This document shows, in pieces, positions 5,858 through 12,472 of a stretch of DNA of 12,897 nucleotides. This DNA comes from Candidatus Zixiibacteriota bacterium (lineage in GTDB: Bacteria > SM23-81 > DAOVCL01), in assembly GCA_030670005.1 (NCBI GenBank), contig DAOVCL010000036.1:1-12897 (forward strand). Reading direction: 5' to 3'. How positions within the stretch are numbered: the stretch's first letter is position 1; each line of letters opens with the position of its first letter. The notes under the pieces are model-generated. The model ran no database searches. It had not been told where the DNA came from and was given only the letters and a program-made list of their open reading frames with translations. The translations under genes and the position numbers were made by a program.

Positions 5858-7684
5858 ATGTGTGGGATCATCGGATATATCGGGGAAAAGGAGACCGTCC
5901 CCATCCTTATAGATGGGCTGAAGCGAATGGAGTATCGGGGCTATGACTCGGCCGGACTGGCGGTGATCGAGGAGGAGGGCCTTATCTGCGAGAAGACTGT
6001 GGGAAAGATCACTGACCTGGAGGCCTTACTAAAAAAGAGAAAGTTCCTCTCCACCGTGGGGATCGCCCATACCCGTTGGGCCACCCATGGGGAACCATCA
6101 GACTTCAATGCCCACCCCCACATCGACTGCAAGGGGGAGATAGCTGTGGTGCACAATGGGATAATAGAAAATTATATGGCCCTAAGGGAGCTTCTGGAGA
6201 GAAAGGGGCACAAATTCAGAACCCAGACGGACACGGAGGTTTTAGCCCATCTCATAGAGGAGTATTATCAGGGGGATCTCGCCGAGGCCACCAGGGTGGC
6301 CCTTACCCAGGTGGAGGGAACCTATGGTATTGCCGTCCTCTGTCTACACAATCCTGATCAGATCGTGGCCGCCCGCAAGGGAAGCCCTCTGGTAATTGGG
6401 AAAGGGATGGGGGAACAAATAGTAGCCTCGGATATCGCCGCCCTAATCAGATACACCAATCAGGTCGTCTACCTTGAAGATGGGGAGTTAGCGGTAATCA
6501 CCAGGGAGGGTTTCACCATCTCCACCACGGAGAAGGTGGAGATACCCCCTAAATTCCAGGAGATATCCTGGAGCCTTGATATGATAGAGAAGGGCGGTTA
6601 CCCTCATTTTATGCTCAAGGAGATATTCGAACAGCCTACCACTCTGCGGAATGCCATTAGGGGAAGGCTAAATGAGGAGGAGGGAACGGCCAGGCTAAAT
6701 GGCCTCAGGCTATATTATGATGACCTCCCCCACATCAGAAGGATCATCTTCACCGCCTGTGGCACTTCCTGGCATGCCGCCCTGGCCGGGGAGTATATGA
6801 TAGAGGATCTGGTTCACACACCGGTAGAGGTGGAATATGCCTCGGAGTTCAGGTATCGGAGTCCTATAATCGATGAGGGGACGGTCGTCTTTGTCATCAG
6901 CCAATCCGGGGAGACGGCAGACACCTTGGCTGCAATGAGGGAGGCAAAGAGGAAAGGGGCCACCACCCTGGGCATCTGCAATGTGGTCGGTTCTACCATT
7001 GCCCGGGAGACAGATGCCGGGGTATATATCCATGCCGGGCCAGAGATAGGGGTAGCCTCCACCAAGGCCTTCACCTCCCAGCTTATGGTGCTTGGCCTGA
7101 TCACCCTGATGCTGGGAAGGATGAGGGACCTATCCGCCGAGCAGGGAAGGGAGATAGTCAAGGCCATAAAGAGGATACCCGATCAGGTGGAAAGGATTCT
7201 GAATAAGGATAAGGAGGTGAAGAAAATCGCCTCTGCCTTTGCCCACTCCAACAACTTTCTCTACTTGGGTCGCAGCTATAACTTCCCGGTTGCCTTGGAG
7301 GGGGCCCTGAAGCTGAAGGAGATTTCCTATGTCCATGCTGAGGGGTATCCGGCGGCGGAGATGAAACATGGTCCCATAGCCCTGATAGATAAGAATATGC
7401 CAGTGGTGGTTATAGCCATCAAGGACTCGGTTTATGATAAGGTGCTCAGCAACATAGAGGAGGTCAAGGCCCGCAAGGGGGTAGTGATCGCCATCGCCAC
7501 CGAGGGAGATGAGAGGATAAAGAGGATGGTGGACCACATCTTCTATGTCCCAAAAACTATGGAGTTTCTCACTCCACTTTTGACCGTTATCCCCCTGCAG
7601 CTTTTAGCCTATCACATCGCCGTTCTCCGGGGCTGTCATGTTGATCAGCCTCGCAACTTAGCCAAGTCCGTAACCGTGGAGTAG
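5858..7684 (+). CDS. glmS: glutamine--fructose-6-phosphate aminotransferase (isomerizing)
   Basis: GlmS takes ammonia from glutamine and makes glucosamine-6-phosphate, the entry to peptidoglycan and other amino-sugar polymers. The 608-residue protein aligns almost without gaps to E. coli numbering. The glutaminase domain is residues 2-~240, with the catalytic Cys directly after Met (MCGIIGYIG), HTRWATHG at 71-78, NAHPH and VHNG. The first SIS domain follows at about 285-430 (TACGTSWHAALAGEY, ISQSGETADTL, STKAFTSQ). The second SIS domain holds Lys485, Glu488 and His504 (KLKEISYVHAEGYPAAEMKH). Lys603 lies in RNLAKSVTVE. The start has AAGGAG six bases ahead. ridA follows after two bases. No ribozyme precedes it. 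Nothing is missing or broken. Confidence 0.98.
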   Translation: MCGIIGYIGEKETVPILIDGLKRMEYRGYDSAGLAVIEEEGLICEKTVGKITDLEALLKKRKFLSTVGIAHTRWATHGEPSDFNAHPHIDCKGEIAVVHNGIIENYMALRELLERKGHKFRTQTDTEVLAHLIEEYYQGDLAEATRVALTQVEGTYGIAVLCLHNPDQIVAARKGSPLVIGKGMGEQIVASDIAALIRYTNQVVYLEDGELAVITREGFTISTTEKVEIPPKFQEISWSLDMIEKGGYPHFMLKEIFEQPTTLRNAIRGRLNEEEGTARLNGLRLYYDDLPHIRRIIFTACGTSWHAALAGEYMIEDLVHTPVEVEYASEFRYRSPIIDEGTVVFVISQSGETADTLAAMREAKRKGATTLGICNVVGSTIARETDAGVYIHAGPEIGVASTKAFTSQLMVLGLITLMLGRMRDLSAEQGREIVKAIKRIPDQVERILNKDKEVKKIASAFAHSNNFLYLGRSYNFPVALEGALKLKEISYVHAEGYPAAEMKHGPIALIDKNMPVVVIAIKDSVYDKVLSNIEEVKARKGVVIAIATEGDERIKRMVDHIFYVPKTMEFLTPLLTVIPLQLLAYHIAVLRGCHVDQPRNLAKSVTVE

Positions 7685-7686
7685 GG

Positions 7687-8064
7687 ATGAAAGAGGTGAT
7701 CAAAACCAAAAGGGCGCCTCAGGCCATTGGCCCCTATAGCCAGGGGATAATAGCCAACGGTTTTATCTTTGTCTCCGGGCAGATAGCCCTGGATCCCCAA
7801 ACAGGGGAGATCTGCTCCCCCGAGACAGGGGCCCAGACAAAGCGGGTTCTGGAAAACATCAGGGCCATCCTTAGGGAGGCGGGAAGCAACCTTGATCGGG
7901 TGGCCAAATCCACCGTTTATCTGACCGACCTCGATGATTTCTCCTCCTTTAACCAGGTCTATGCCACCTACTTTCCCACTCAGCCTCCGGCCAGGGCTAC
8001 CGTGGAGGTATCCAGGCTTCCCAAGGGGGCCAAGGTGGAGATAGAGGTTATAGGTTTAGCCTGA
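7687..8064 (+). CDS. ridA: RidA family enamine/imine deaminase
   Basis: RidA hydrolyses reactive enamine and imine intermediates such as 2-aminoacrylate released by PLP enzymes, which would otherwise poison other PLP enzymes. The 125-residue protein has the whole family pattern: PQAIGPYSQG near the N-terminus (Tyr17), VSGQIALDP, GAQTKRVLENI, TVYLTDLDDF and the C-terminal PPARATVEVSRLPKGAKVEIE. Arg103 and Glu118 correspond to the substrate-binding arginine and the glutamate of active RidA proteins, so it should be an active deaminase. It starts two bases after the glmS stop and must be translated from the same mRNA. No terminator is obvious behind it. Confidence 0.95.
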   Translation: MKEVIKTKRAPQAIGPYSQGIIANGFIFVSGQIALDPQTGEICSPETGAQTKRVLENIRAILREAGSNLDRVAKSTVYLTDLDDFSSFNQVYATYFPTQPPARATVEVSRLPKGAKVEIEVIGLA

Positions 8065-8072
8065 GAGGATGG

Positions 8073-8117
8073 GAATTTCCATTTTTGGACAGGATGACCA
8101 GGATAAATAAAACTCAT
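8073..8117. repeat. ACAGGAT-type repeat, copy 2, left end
   Basis: GAATTTCCATTTTTGGACAG followed by GATGACCAGGATAAATAAA matches 3705-3750. The corresponding right end is at 8548-8597, so this copy has been stretched to about 525 bp by other repeats inserted between. Confidence 0.55.
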
Positions 8118-8270
8118 CCCCCATACTTTCCTTGTGTGGGGGTTACATCTAAGCCAATTAGGATGTGGGAGAAATCTCCCCTGGGCGGAGCCTCGGGCAA
8201 GCCTGATGTTGCTAACCCGGATTATTCACAAAATCATATAAATCTTCTTGCAGGGCCATTGTTTTTCATT

Positions 8271-8331
8271 GTAGGGACAGGGCTTTAGCCCTGTCCGAGG
8301 AGAGCGGACAGACATAAATGTCTGTCCCTAC
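8271..8331. repeat. double-hairpin repeat with GTAGGGACAG ends
   Basis: The unit runs from GTAGGGACAG to CTGTCCCTAC. Inside are two hairpins, GGACAGGGC/GCCCTGTCC and GGACAGACAT/ATGTCTGTCC. The ends can also pair with each other over 10 bp. This architecture is familiar from dispersed intergenic repeats of many uncultivated bacteria. Confidence 0.65.
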
Positions 8332-8412
8332 AAAACGATACATAAGGCCTTAAGTTTGGAAAAGATATGCCAATTCGTTATCAGTTTGCGAATAATTCGG
8401 GCTAAAAGGCGT

Positions 8413-8440
8413 GCTGTCAGGAGTTTCCTCCTGACAGCTC
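8413..8440 (+). repeat. REP-like hairpin with GCTC tail
   Basis: GCTGTCAGGAG (8413-8423) and CTCCTGACAGC (8428-8438) form a perfect 11-bp stem around TTTC, followed by TC. The right arm CTGACAGCTC matches the other family members. Confidence 0.55.
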
Positions 8441-8454
8441 TTGATGGGCACTTC

Positions 8455-8530
8455 TCCCCCAATTCAAATGTGTCGCTGGTCGCCGATTTGAATGTTACAA
8501 TCCAAATGCGGGTTACAATAATAGATGCTG
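8455..8530. repeat. dispersed repeat, copy 2 of the nadE-end repeat
   Basis: TCCCCCAATT at 8455, then GATTTGAATGTTACAATCC and AAATGCGGGTTACAATAAT, align with 4272-4345. Read in the nadE frame on the minus strand it would give NPHLDCNIQIGDQRHI and a stop, closely like the real NadE tail NPHLDRNIQINHQQPC. Confidence 0.6.
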
Positions 8531-8547
8531 TGGGCAGGATGAATAAA

Positions 8548-8597
8548 AATCCTGTAAATCCTGTCGGAAAAGTCTCGCTGAAGGTGGCTAATTTCAG
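8548..8597. repeat. ACAGGAT-type repeat, copy 2, right end, touching the next gene
   Basis: AATCCTGTAAATCCTGTCGG, then AAAAGTCTCGCTGAAGGTGG and CTAATTTCAG, match 3844-3892. The repeat stops at the base before the ATG of the DUF5683-type gene, so the ribosome-binding region of that gene is repeat DNA. Confidence 0.55.
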
Positions 8598-9077
8598 ATG
8601 GTAAATGGGAAATCCTATCTAACCCTCTTTGTTCTGGTCTTGCTTTTACCCTACCCCAGTCTGGCTAAGCAGGGGGAGTGGAGACCTTCACCCAGAGGGG
8701 CCCTCTTGCGGGCCTTCATCTTCCCTGGTTGGGGTCAATTCTACAATCACCGGTATGCGAAAGGAGTGGGGGTCCTTCTCGTCGAGACTGCCTTGGTAGT
8801 CGAGCTTGCCCAGAGATGGCAGACCACCAATCAACTCTGGGAGAAATCCAGAAGTTACCCTCCGGGCTCAGAGGAGAGGCAGATCTATCAGGATAGGCAT
8901 TTAAGGGCCGAGGAGAGGAGAAATGCCTACATCTGGTGGACCTCTGGCTTTATCATCCTCTCCGCCTTGGATGCCTATGTGGATGCCTATCTATTTGGCT
9001 TCAAAAGGGATTTTCAGGAGAGACTCTCTTTAGAGGTGGGCCCAGCTTACGGGGTTAAAATTTCGCTGAGGTTTTAG
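8598..9077 (+). CDS. small exported/membrane protein, DUF5683-type
   Basis: The function is unknown. The 159-residue protein starts with a signal peptide: Lys5, then a hydrophobic core LTLFVLVLLLPYPSLA, with a likely cut after Ala23. Next comes PSPRGALLRAFIFPGWGQFYNHRYAKG, the recognisable DUF5683 signature (a Pro-Gly-Trp-Gly-Gln-x-Tyr-Asn turn before a helix). One hydrophobic helix follows (GVGVLLVETALVVELA), then a charged, glutamate- and arginine-rich segment (~75-113) and a second hydrophobic helix (YIWWTSGFIILSALDAYVDAYLFG). The short C-terminus ends LEVGPAYGVKISLRF, an outer-membrane-like amphipathic ending. The start is uncertain because the only purine-rich site, AAGGTGG, lies over ten bases away, within repeat DNA. 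The stop is two bases before the methionine-cycle fusion gene, implying co-translation with an unrelated cytosolic enzyme. Confidence 0.75.
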   Translation: MVNGKSYLTLFVLVLLLPYPSLAKQGEWRPSPRGALLRAFIFPGWGQFYNHRYAKGVGVLLVETALVVELAQRWQTTNQLWEKSRSYPPGSEERQIYQDRHLRAEERRNAYIWWTSGFIILSALDAYVDAYLFGFKRDFQERLSLEVGPAYGVKISLRF

Positions 9078-9079
9078 CT

Positions 9080-10888
9080 ATGAACAGATCATTCTGGGAG
9101 AGGATAGAGGAAGAGGTTTTGGTTGGCGATGGGGGTATGGGCACGATGATCTACTCCAAGGGGGTGGCCAAGGGGCAGTGCTTTGATGAGCTGAACATCT
9201 TGAGGCCGGAGCTGGTCAGGGAGATACATTCTGCCTATATCGGGGCTGGAGCCCAGATAATAGAGACCAATACCTTTGGGGCCAATCGGGCCATACTGGA
9301 CTTCTATGGGCTGGGGGGTAAAACCAAGGAGATTAACTACCAGGGGGCGAAGATCGCTAAGGAGGTCGCCGGGGTGGCCTGGGTGGCCGGCTGTGTGGGG
9401 CCGGTGAGCAGGCCCTATGAATCGCTGAAAAGGCCTCAAGAGATGGAGGAGCTATTCTACGAACAGATCCAGGCTTTGGCCGAGGGAGGGGCTGACCTCA
9501 TCATCTTAGACACCTTCTCCGATATTGAGGAGGCCAAAGGGGCCCTGCGGGCCTGCCGCAGAGTGGGAGATCTCCCGGTTGTCTGCAATTTCTCCTTCCT
9601 GGAGGATGGGAAGACCCTCACCGGACTTACCCCTGAAGAGGCCGCCCAAAAAATGCACGAATTGGGGGCAAGGATAGTGGGAAGCAACTGTGGGATAGGG
9701 GCTCAGGGGGTCTTGGAGGCGATAGAGAGGATGAGAAGCCATTCTGACGGGATACTCTCCGCCTTCCCCAACGCCGGCCTGCCCAAGTTCGTGGGGGGGA
9801 GGTTCCTTTATCCCTCCAGCCCAAGCTATTTTGCCACCTATGCCCTCAGGTATCTGGAGGCCGGGGCCGGGATTGTGGGGGGATGCTGTGGCTCCACCCC
9901 TGCCCACATAAGGGCGATCTCTCAGGCCATAAAGGGCCTCAAGCCAAAGCCCAAGCCAAGGCCAGATGCTAGGATCTCCGTAAAGCCAAGGGGGGAGCCC
10001 CCAGAGGCCAAGCCGCTCTCCTCCCTGCGGGGAAAGATTGGGAAGAAGTTCCTCCAATTAGTGGAGATGGATCCCCCCCGGGGTGTGGATATGTCCAGGG
10101 AACTGGAGATGGCCCAGAGGTTCAAGGCCAGAGGAATAGATGGGGTGACCGTCTCCGACAGCCCAATGGCCAGGATAAGAATGAGCCCGCTCGCCCTCTC
10201 CCATAGGATATCCTCTGAGGTGGGATTGGAGGTCATCCTCCACTTCACCTGCCGGGATCGGAACATCATCGGCCTGCAGTCAGACCTTTTGGGGGCCTAT
10301 GCTTTGGGCATCGAGAATATCCTGGCCCTCACTGGCGATCCTCCCAGTGTGGGCGACTACCCCTATGCAGTGGCCGTTTTTGAGGTCACCTCCACTGGCC
10401 TTTTGAGGATAATAAGATCGCTCAACCAGGGGAGGGACTTGGCGGGCAACCCATTGAGCCAGAAGACGACCTTCTTCGTGGGGATAGCGGCCAATCCGGG
10501 GGCAGATGATATAGGACAAGAGGTTGAGAGGTTAGAGGAGAAGGCTTCCGCTGGGGCTGACTTCATCCTCACCCAACCCCTCTTCGACCCGGCTGTCTTA
10601 GAGCGGTTTCTGAAGAAGACTGCCCACCTGGGGTTTCCAGTGGTCGTCGGCCTTTTGCCCCTCTACAGCCTGCGCCATGCTGAGTTCCTTCAGAATGAGG
10701 TCCCTGGTATCAACATCCCCCAGACCATTGTGGAGAGGATAAAGGAAGGCGAGGATGGAGTAGAGATTGCCGAAGAGCTTCTCAGGGAGTTGAGGGGGAG
10801 CGCGGCAGGGGTCTGCATTATGCCTCCTTTCCATAAGTATGATATGGCGGAAAGGATTTTGCAGGGTTTTGATAAAGAGAACAGATAA
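9080..10888 (+). CDS. bifunctional homocysteine S-methyltransferase / 5,10-methylenetetrahydrofolate reductase
   Basis: Two enzymes are fused in 602 residues. Residues ~5-285 are a homocysteine S-methyltransferase barrel of the MetH/BHMT type: LVGDGGMGTMIYSKG, IIETNTFGANR, and the zinc-thiolate ligands Cys204 (GSNCGIG) and Cys269-Cys270 (GGCCGST). A Lys/Pro-rich linker (286-311) follows. Residues ~322-600 are an FAD-dependent MTHFR: HFTCRDRN (388-395), LALTGDPPS, FFVGIAANPG, ILTQPLFD (497-503), reducing methylene-THF to methyl-THF. The arrangement is that of B. subtilis YitJ. The folate-binding and cobalamin-binding domains of full MetH are absent, so the methyl carrier is unclear: a separate corrinoid protein, or another methyl donor. 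GAGG precedes the ATG by nine bases. The gene is co-directional with the split metE pair but separated by a 612-nt repeat-filled gap. Confidence 0.94.
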   Translation: MNRSFWERIEEEVLVGDGGMGTMIYSKGVAKGQCFDELNILRPELVREIHSAYIGAGAQIIETNTFGANRAILDFYGLGGKTKEINYQGAKIAKEVAGVAWVAGCVGPVSRPYESLKRPQEMEELFYEQIQALAEGGADLIILDTFSDIEEAKGALRACRRVGDLPVVCNFSFLEDGKTLTGLTPEEAAQKMHELGARIVGSNCGIGAQGVLEAIERMRSHSDGILSAFPNAGLPKFVGGRFLYPSSPSYFATYALRYLEAGAGIVGGCCGSTPAHIRAISQAIKGLKPKPKPRPDARISVKPRGEPPEAKPLSSLRGKIGKKFLQLVEMDPPRGVDMSRELEMAQRFKARGIDGVTVSDSPMARIRMSPLALSHRISSEVGLEVILHFTCRDRNIIGLQSDLLGAYALGIENILALTGDPPSVGDYPYAVAVFEVTSTGLLRIIRSLNQGRDLAGNPLSQKTTFFVGIAANPGADDIGQEVERLEEKASAGADFILTQPLFDPAVLERFLKKTAHLGFPVVVGLLPLYSLRHAEFLQNEVPGINIPQTIVERIKEGEDGVEIAEELLRELRGSAAGVCIMPPFHKYDMAERILQGFDKENR

Positions 10889-10931
10889 CTGTTCACCACA
10901 GACCAGCACGGAAAAAAAGATGGAGATGGCC

Positions 10932-10956
10932 GTTAGATGTGGGCATCTAACAGCTC
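10932..10956 (+). repeat. REP-like hairpin with GCTC tail
   Basis: GTTAGATG (10932-10939) pairs with CATCTAAC (10944-10951) around TGGG, followed by AGCTCAGG. The sequence is closely like the copy at 11208-11234, with a shared tail of at least six bases. Confidence 0.55.
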
Positions 10957-10989
10957 AGGGGGAACCCTGCACTAAAGTGCGGTTAAATC

Positions 10990-11015
10990 CCTTCTACCCG
11001 GCTTTAGCCGAGGGT
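10990..11015. repeat. 26-bp repeat identical to 4196-4221
   Basis: CCTTCTACCCGGCTTTAGCC plus GAGGGT is identical to the left arm of the palindrome at 4196-4252. Here the inverted partner, CTAAAGTGCGGT, lies just upstream (10971-10982) instead of downstream. Confidence 0.6.
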
Positions 11016-11046
11016 TCTTTAGAGATACTACCGAGGTCACTAAATA

Positions 11047-11185
11047 GTTTACATTTTTTATGTCATTCCGAGTGGAGCGAAGCGGAATCGAGGAATCTAT
11101 TTCAGGCAAAATCAGATTTCTCCACTCACGGAGCCTGTCCCGAGCTTGTCTCGGGGTTCGGTCGAAATGACACTTGGAAGTAAAC
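11047..11185. mobile_element. 139-bp inverted-end intergenic element (GTCATTCCGAG type)
   Basis: The left end GTTTACATTTTTTATGTCAT followed by TCCGA and the right end, whose complement is GTTTACTTCCAAGTGTCATT followed by TCGA, are imperfect inverted repeats. The interior carries GAGCGAAGCGGAATCGAGGA and CCTGTCCCGAGCTTGTCTCG, wording found in a dispersed non-coding repeat known from very many bacterial genomes. It is often misannotated as small proteins. A fragment of the same style lies at 3912-3931. Confidence 0.65.
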
Positions 11186-11207
11186 AATTTGATGCTCTCC
11201 GTAGTAA

Positions 11208-11234
11208 CCGTCAGATGAGGGCATCTGACGGCTC
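11208..11234 (+). repeat. REP-like hairpin with GCTC tail
   Basis: CCGTCAGATG (11208-11217) and CATCTGACGG (11222-11231) form a perfect 10-bp stem around AGGG, followed by CTCAGGCAC. This is the cleanest member of the family and ends seven bases before the TA-flanked element. Confidence 0.6.
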
Positions 11235-11240
11235 AGGCAC

Positions 11241-11484
11241 TAGCGTAGCTTCATAAGGCAACATCTCAAAATTTGTGTCAAGTTTTTGGAGCAACCAAGA
11301 ATAGATGGAGAAATAGATGTTCTGTGGGGGAGGAAGAGAATGAAGAGCAATAGGACTGACCCAGGCTTTGTTGGCTCTGGTTAAAGGATTTTTTCATTCT
11401 TAATTCTACATTCTTCATTTTACATTCGAAGCTTCGCCCAGTTTATACTGCCAGACCTCGTCGGTTTGAGGCGAAGCTTCGCTG
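11241..11484 (+). mobile_element. TA-flanked miniature element, copy 2, upstream of the MetE-like gene
   Basis: It begins TAGCGTAGCTTCATAAGGC and ends GGCGAAGCTTCGCTG (a mutated TA border). Inverted ends, the left block with AAAATTTGTGTCAAGTTTT (11268-11286) and the right block with two CGAAGCTTCG palindromes (11427-11436 and 11471-11482) match copy 1 at 1821-2175. CATTTTACATTCGAAGC (11416-11432) is the empty site of the element nested in copy 1. It lacks the 17-nt GC-rich palindrome (CCCGTCCCGGGCCGGG region) that copy 1 carries between its right-hand boxes. Confidence 0.72.
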
Positions 11485-11500
11485 GGAAAGGAAGCCAAGG

Positions 11501-12472
11501 ATGATTGCCACTGCAGTGGGGAACTATCCCAAGACACCAGCCCCCCCTGGGGAGCCTAAGCTGAGGAGGGCCATAGCCAAATTCGAGAGGGGAGAGATAG
11601 ATCGGGGGGAACTGGAGAGGGTAGAGGGTGAGGTAACTAAGGATGTCCTCGCCGAACAGGTCAAGGCAGGACTCGACCTCTTGACCGATGGACAGATTAG
11701 ATGGGAGGATGGGCAGACCTACTTTGCCCGTAAACTAAGTGGTTTCTCCATAGATGGTCTGATCAGGTATTTCGACACCAACACCTACTATCGGCAACCA
11801 GTGGTGAAGGGTAAGGTGAAGTGGAAGGGGCCCATCGGCTTAAAGGATTACAGGTTTGCCCAAAAAGAGGGGGAAAGACCGGTGAAACCAGTGATCACCG
11901 GCCCCTATACCCTAGCCAGACTCTCCCAGAACAGAGGTTACCATAGCTTTGAGGAGCTGGTTATGGACCTGGCCTCTGCCCTCAACCAGGAGGCCCTCTC
12001 CCTCCAGGAGGCAGACTCCCCCTGGATACAGTTTGACGAGCCAGCCATCCTCAAGCACAAGGAGGATTTTCCCCTCTTTGAGAGGGCGATGGAGATCCTC
12101 ACCTCCGGGCTAAGGGTGAAGACTTCCCTCTACACCTGGTTTGGAGACATAGAGGGGCTCTCTCCCAGGTTCTTCCAGCTCCCCTTTGATCTCTTTGGCC
12201 TGGATCTGGTGAGGGGGCAAAGGAGCCTGAAGCTAATAGATGAGGTGCCGAAGGGGAAGGGGCTGGGGTTGGGTATAGTTGATGCCCGTAACACAAAGCT
12301 GGAGAGTGAGCGGGAACTGGTGGAGCTAATCAAGAGAGTCTCTCAGATAGTCCCCCCAGAGAGGCTCCATATCAACCCCAGTTGCGGATTGGAATATCTT
12401 CCCCGGGAGAGGACCTACCAGAAGCTCGTCCTTATGGCCCAGGCGGTGAGACAAGCAGAGGAGGTGATCTGA
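11501..12472 (+). CDS. split MetE, N-terminal-domain homologue
   Basis: This 323-residue protein resembles the N-terminal barrel of cobalamin-independent methionine synthase (Pfam Meth_synt_1 type), not the catalytic barrel. Matching points are the N-terminal GNYPKTPAPPGEPKLRRA, QVKAGLDLLTDGQ (53-65), QFDEPAI (177-183), SLYTWFGDI (209-217), FGLDLVRG (232-239), LGLGIVDARNTKLE (255-268) and INPSCGLEYLP (291-301). The zinc His-x-Cys of the catalytic domain is replaced by Tyr211 and Trp213, so on its own it should not activate homocysteine. It probably pairs with the next gene, as in archaea that encode MetE as two adjacent genes. AAGGAAG stands a few bases before the ATG. Its TGA overlaps the next ATG (TGATG). 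The methyl donor (methyl-folate, methyl-corrinoid or other) cannot be read from the sequence. Confidence 0.85.
   Translation: MIATAVGNYPKTPAPPGEPKLRRAIAKFERGEIDRGELERVEGEVTKDVLAEQVKAGLDLLTDGQIRWEDGQTYFARKLSGFSIDGLIRYFDTNTYYRQPVVKGKVKWKGPIGLKDYRFAQKEGERPVKPVITGPYTLARLSQNRGYHSFEELVMDLASALNQEALSLQEADSPWIQFDEPAILKHKEDFPLFERAMEILTSGLRVKTSLYTWFGDIEGLSPRFFQLPFDLFGLDLVRGQRSLKLIDEVPKGKGLGLGIVDARNTKLESERELVELIKRVSQIVPPERLHINPSCGLEYLPRERTYQKLVLMAQAVRQAEEVI

Larger units (their letters stand above)
8065..8597. other. 533-nt gap between ridA and the DUF5683 gene, built from repeats
   Basis: There is no gene here. In order it holds the left end of the ACAGGAT-type repeat (8073-8117), an inverted-end pair GCTAACCCGGATTATTC (8211-8227) and GAATAATTCGGGCTA (8390-8404), the GTAGGGACAG double hairpin, a REP-like hairpin, the second copy of the nadE-end repeat, and the right end of the ACAGGAT-type repeat, which reaches to the base before the next start codon. 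Confidence 0.65.
10889..11500. other. 612-nt repeat-filled gap before the MetE-like genes
   Basis: There is no gene here. In order it holds a REP-like hairpin (10932-10956), a 26-bp repeat (10990-11015), a 139-bp inverted-end element (11047-11185), another REP-like hairpin (11208-11234), and copy 2 of the TA-flanked element (11241-11484), ending 16 bases before the next ATG. Open frames across it are translations of repeats. Confidence 0.7.

Noticed and set aside
8085..8604. Plus-strand open frames of 67 and 82 residues
   Set aside because: They are composed entirely of repeat DNA; no ribosome site and no recognisable domain.
10839..11187. Open frames on both strands (114 and 71 residues) over the 3' end of the fusion gene and the next gap
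   Set aside because: They read through the 139-bp inverted-end repeat. Peptides such as HFDRTPRQARDRLREW are the well-known false translations of this repeat.
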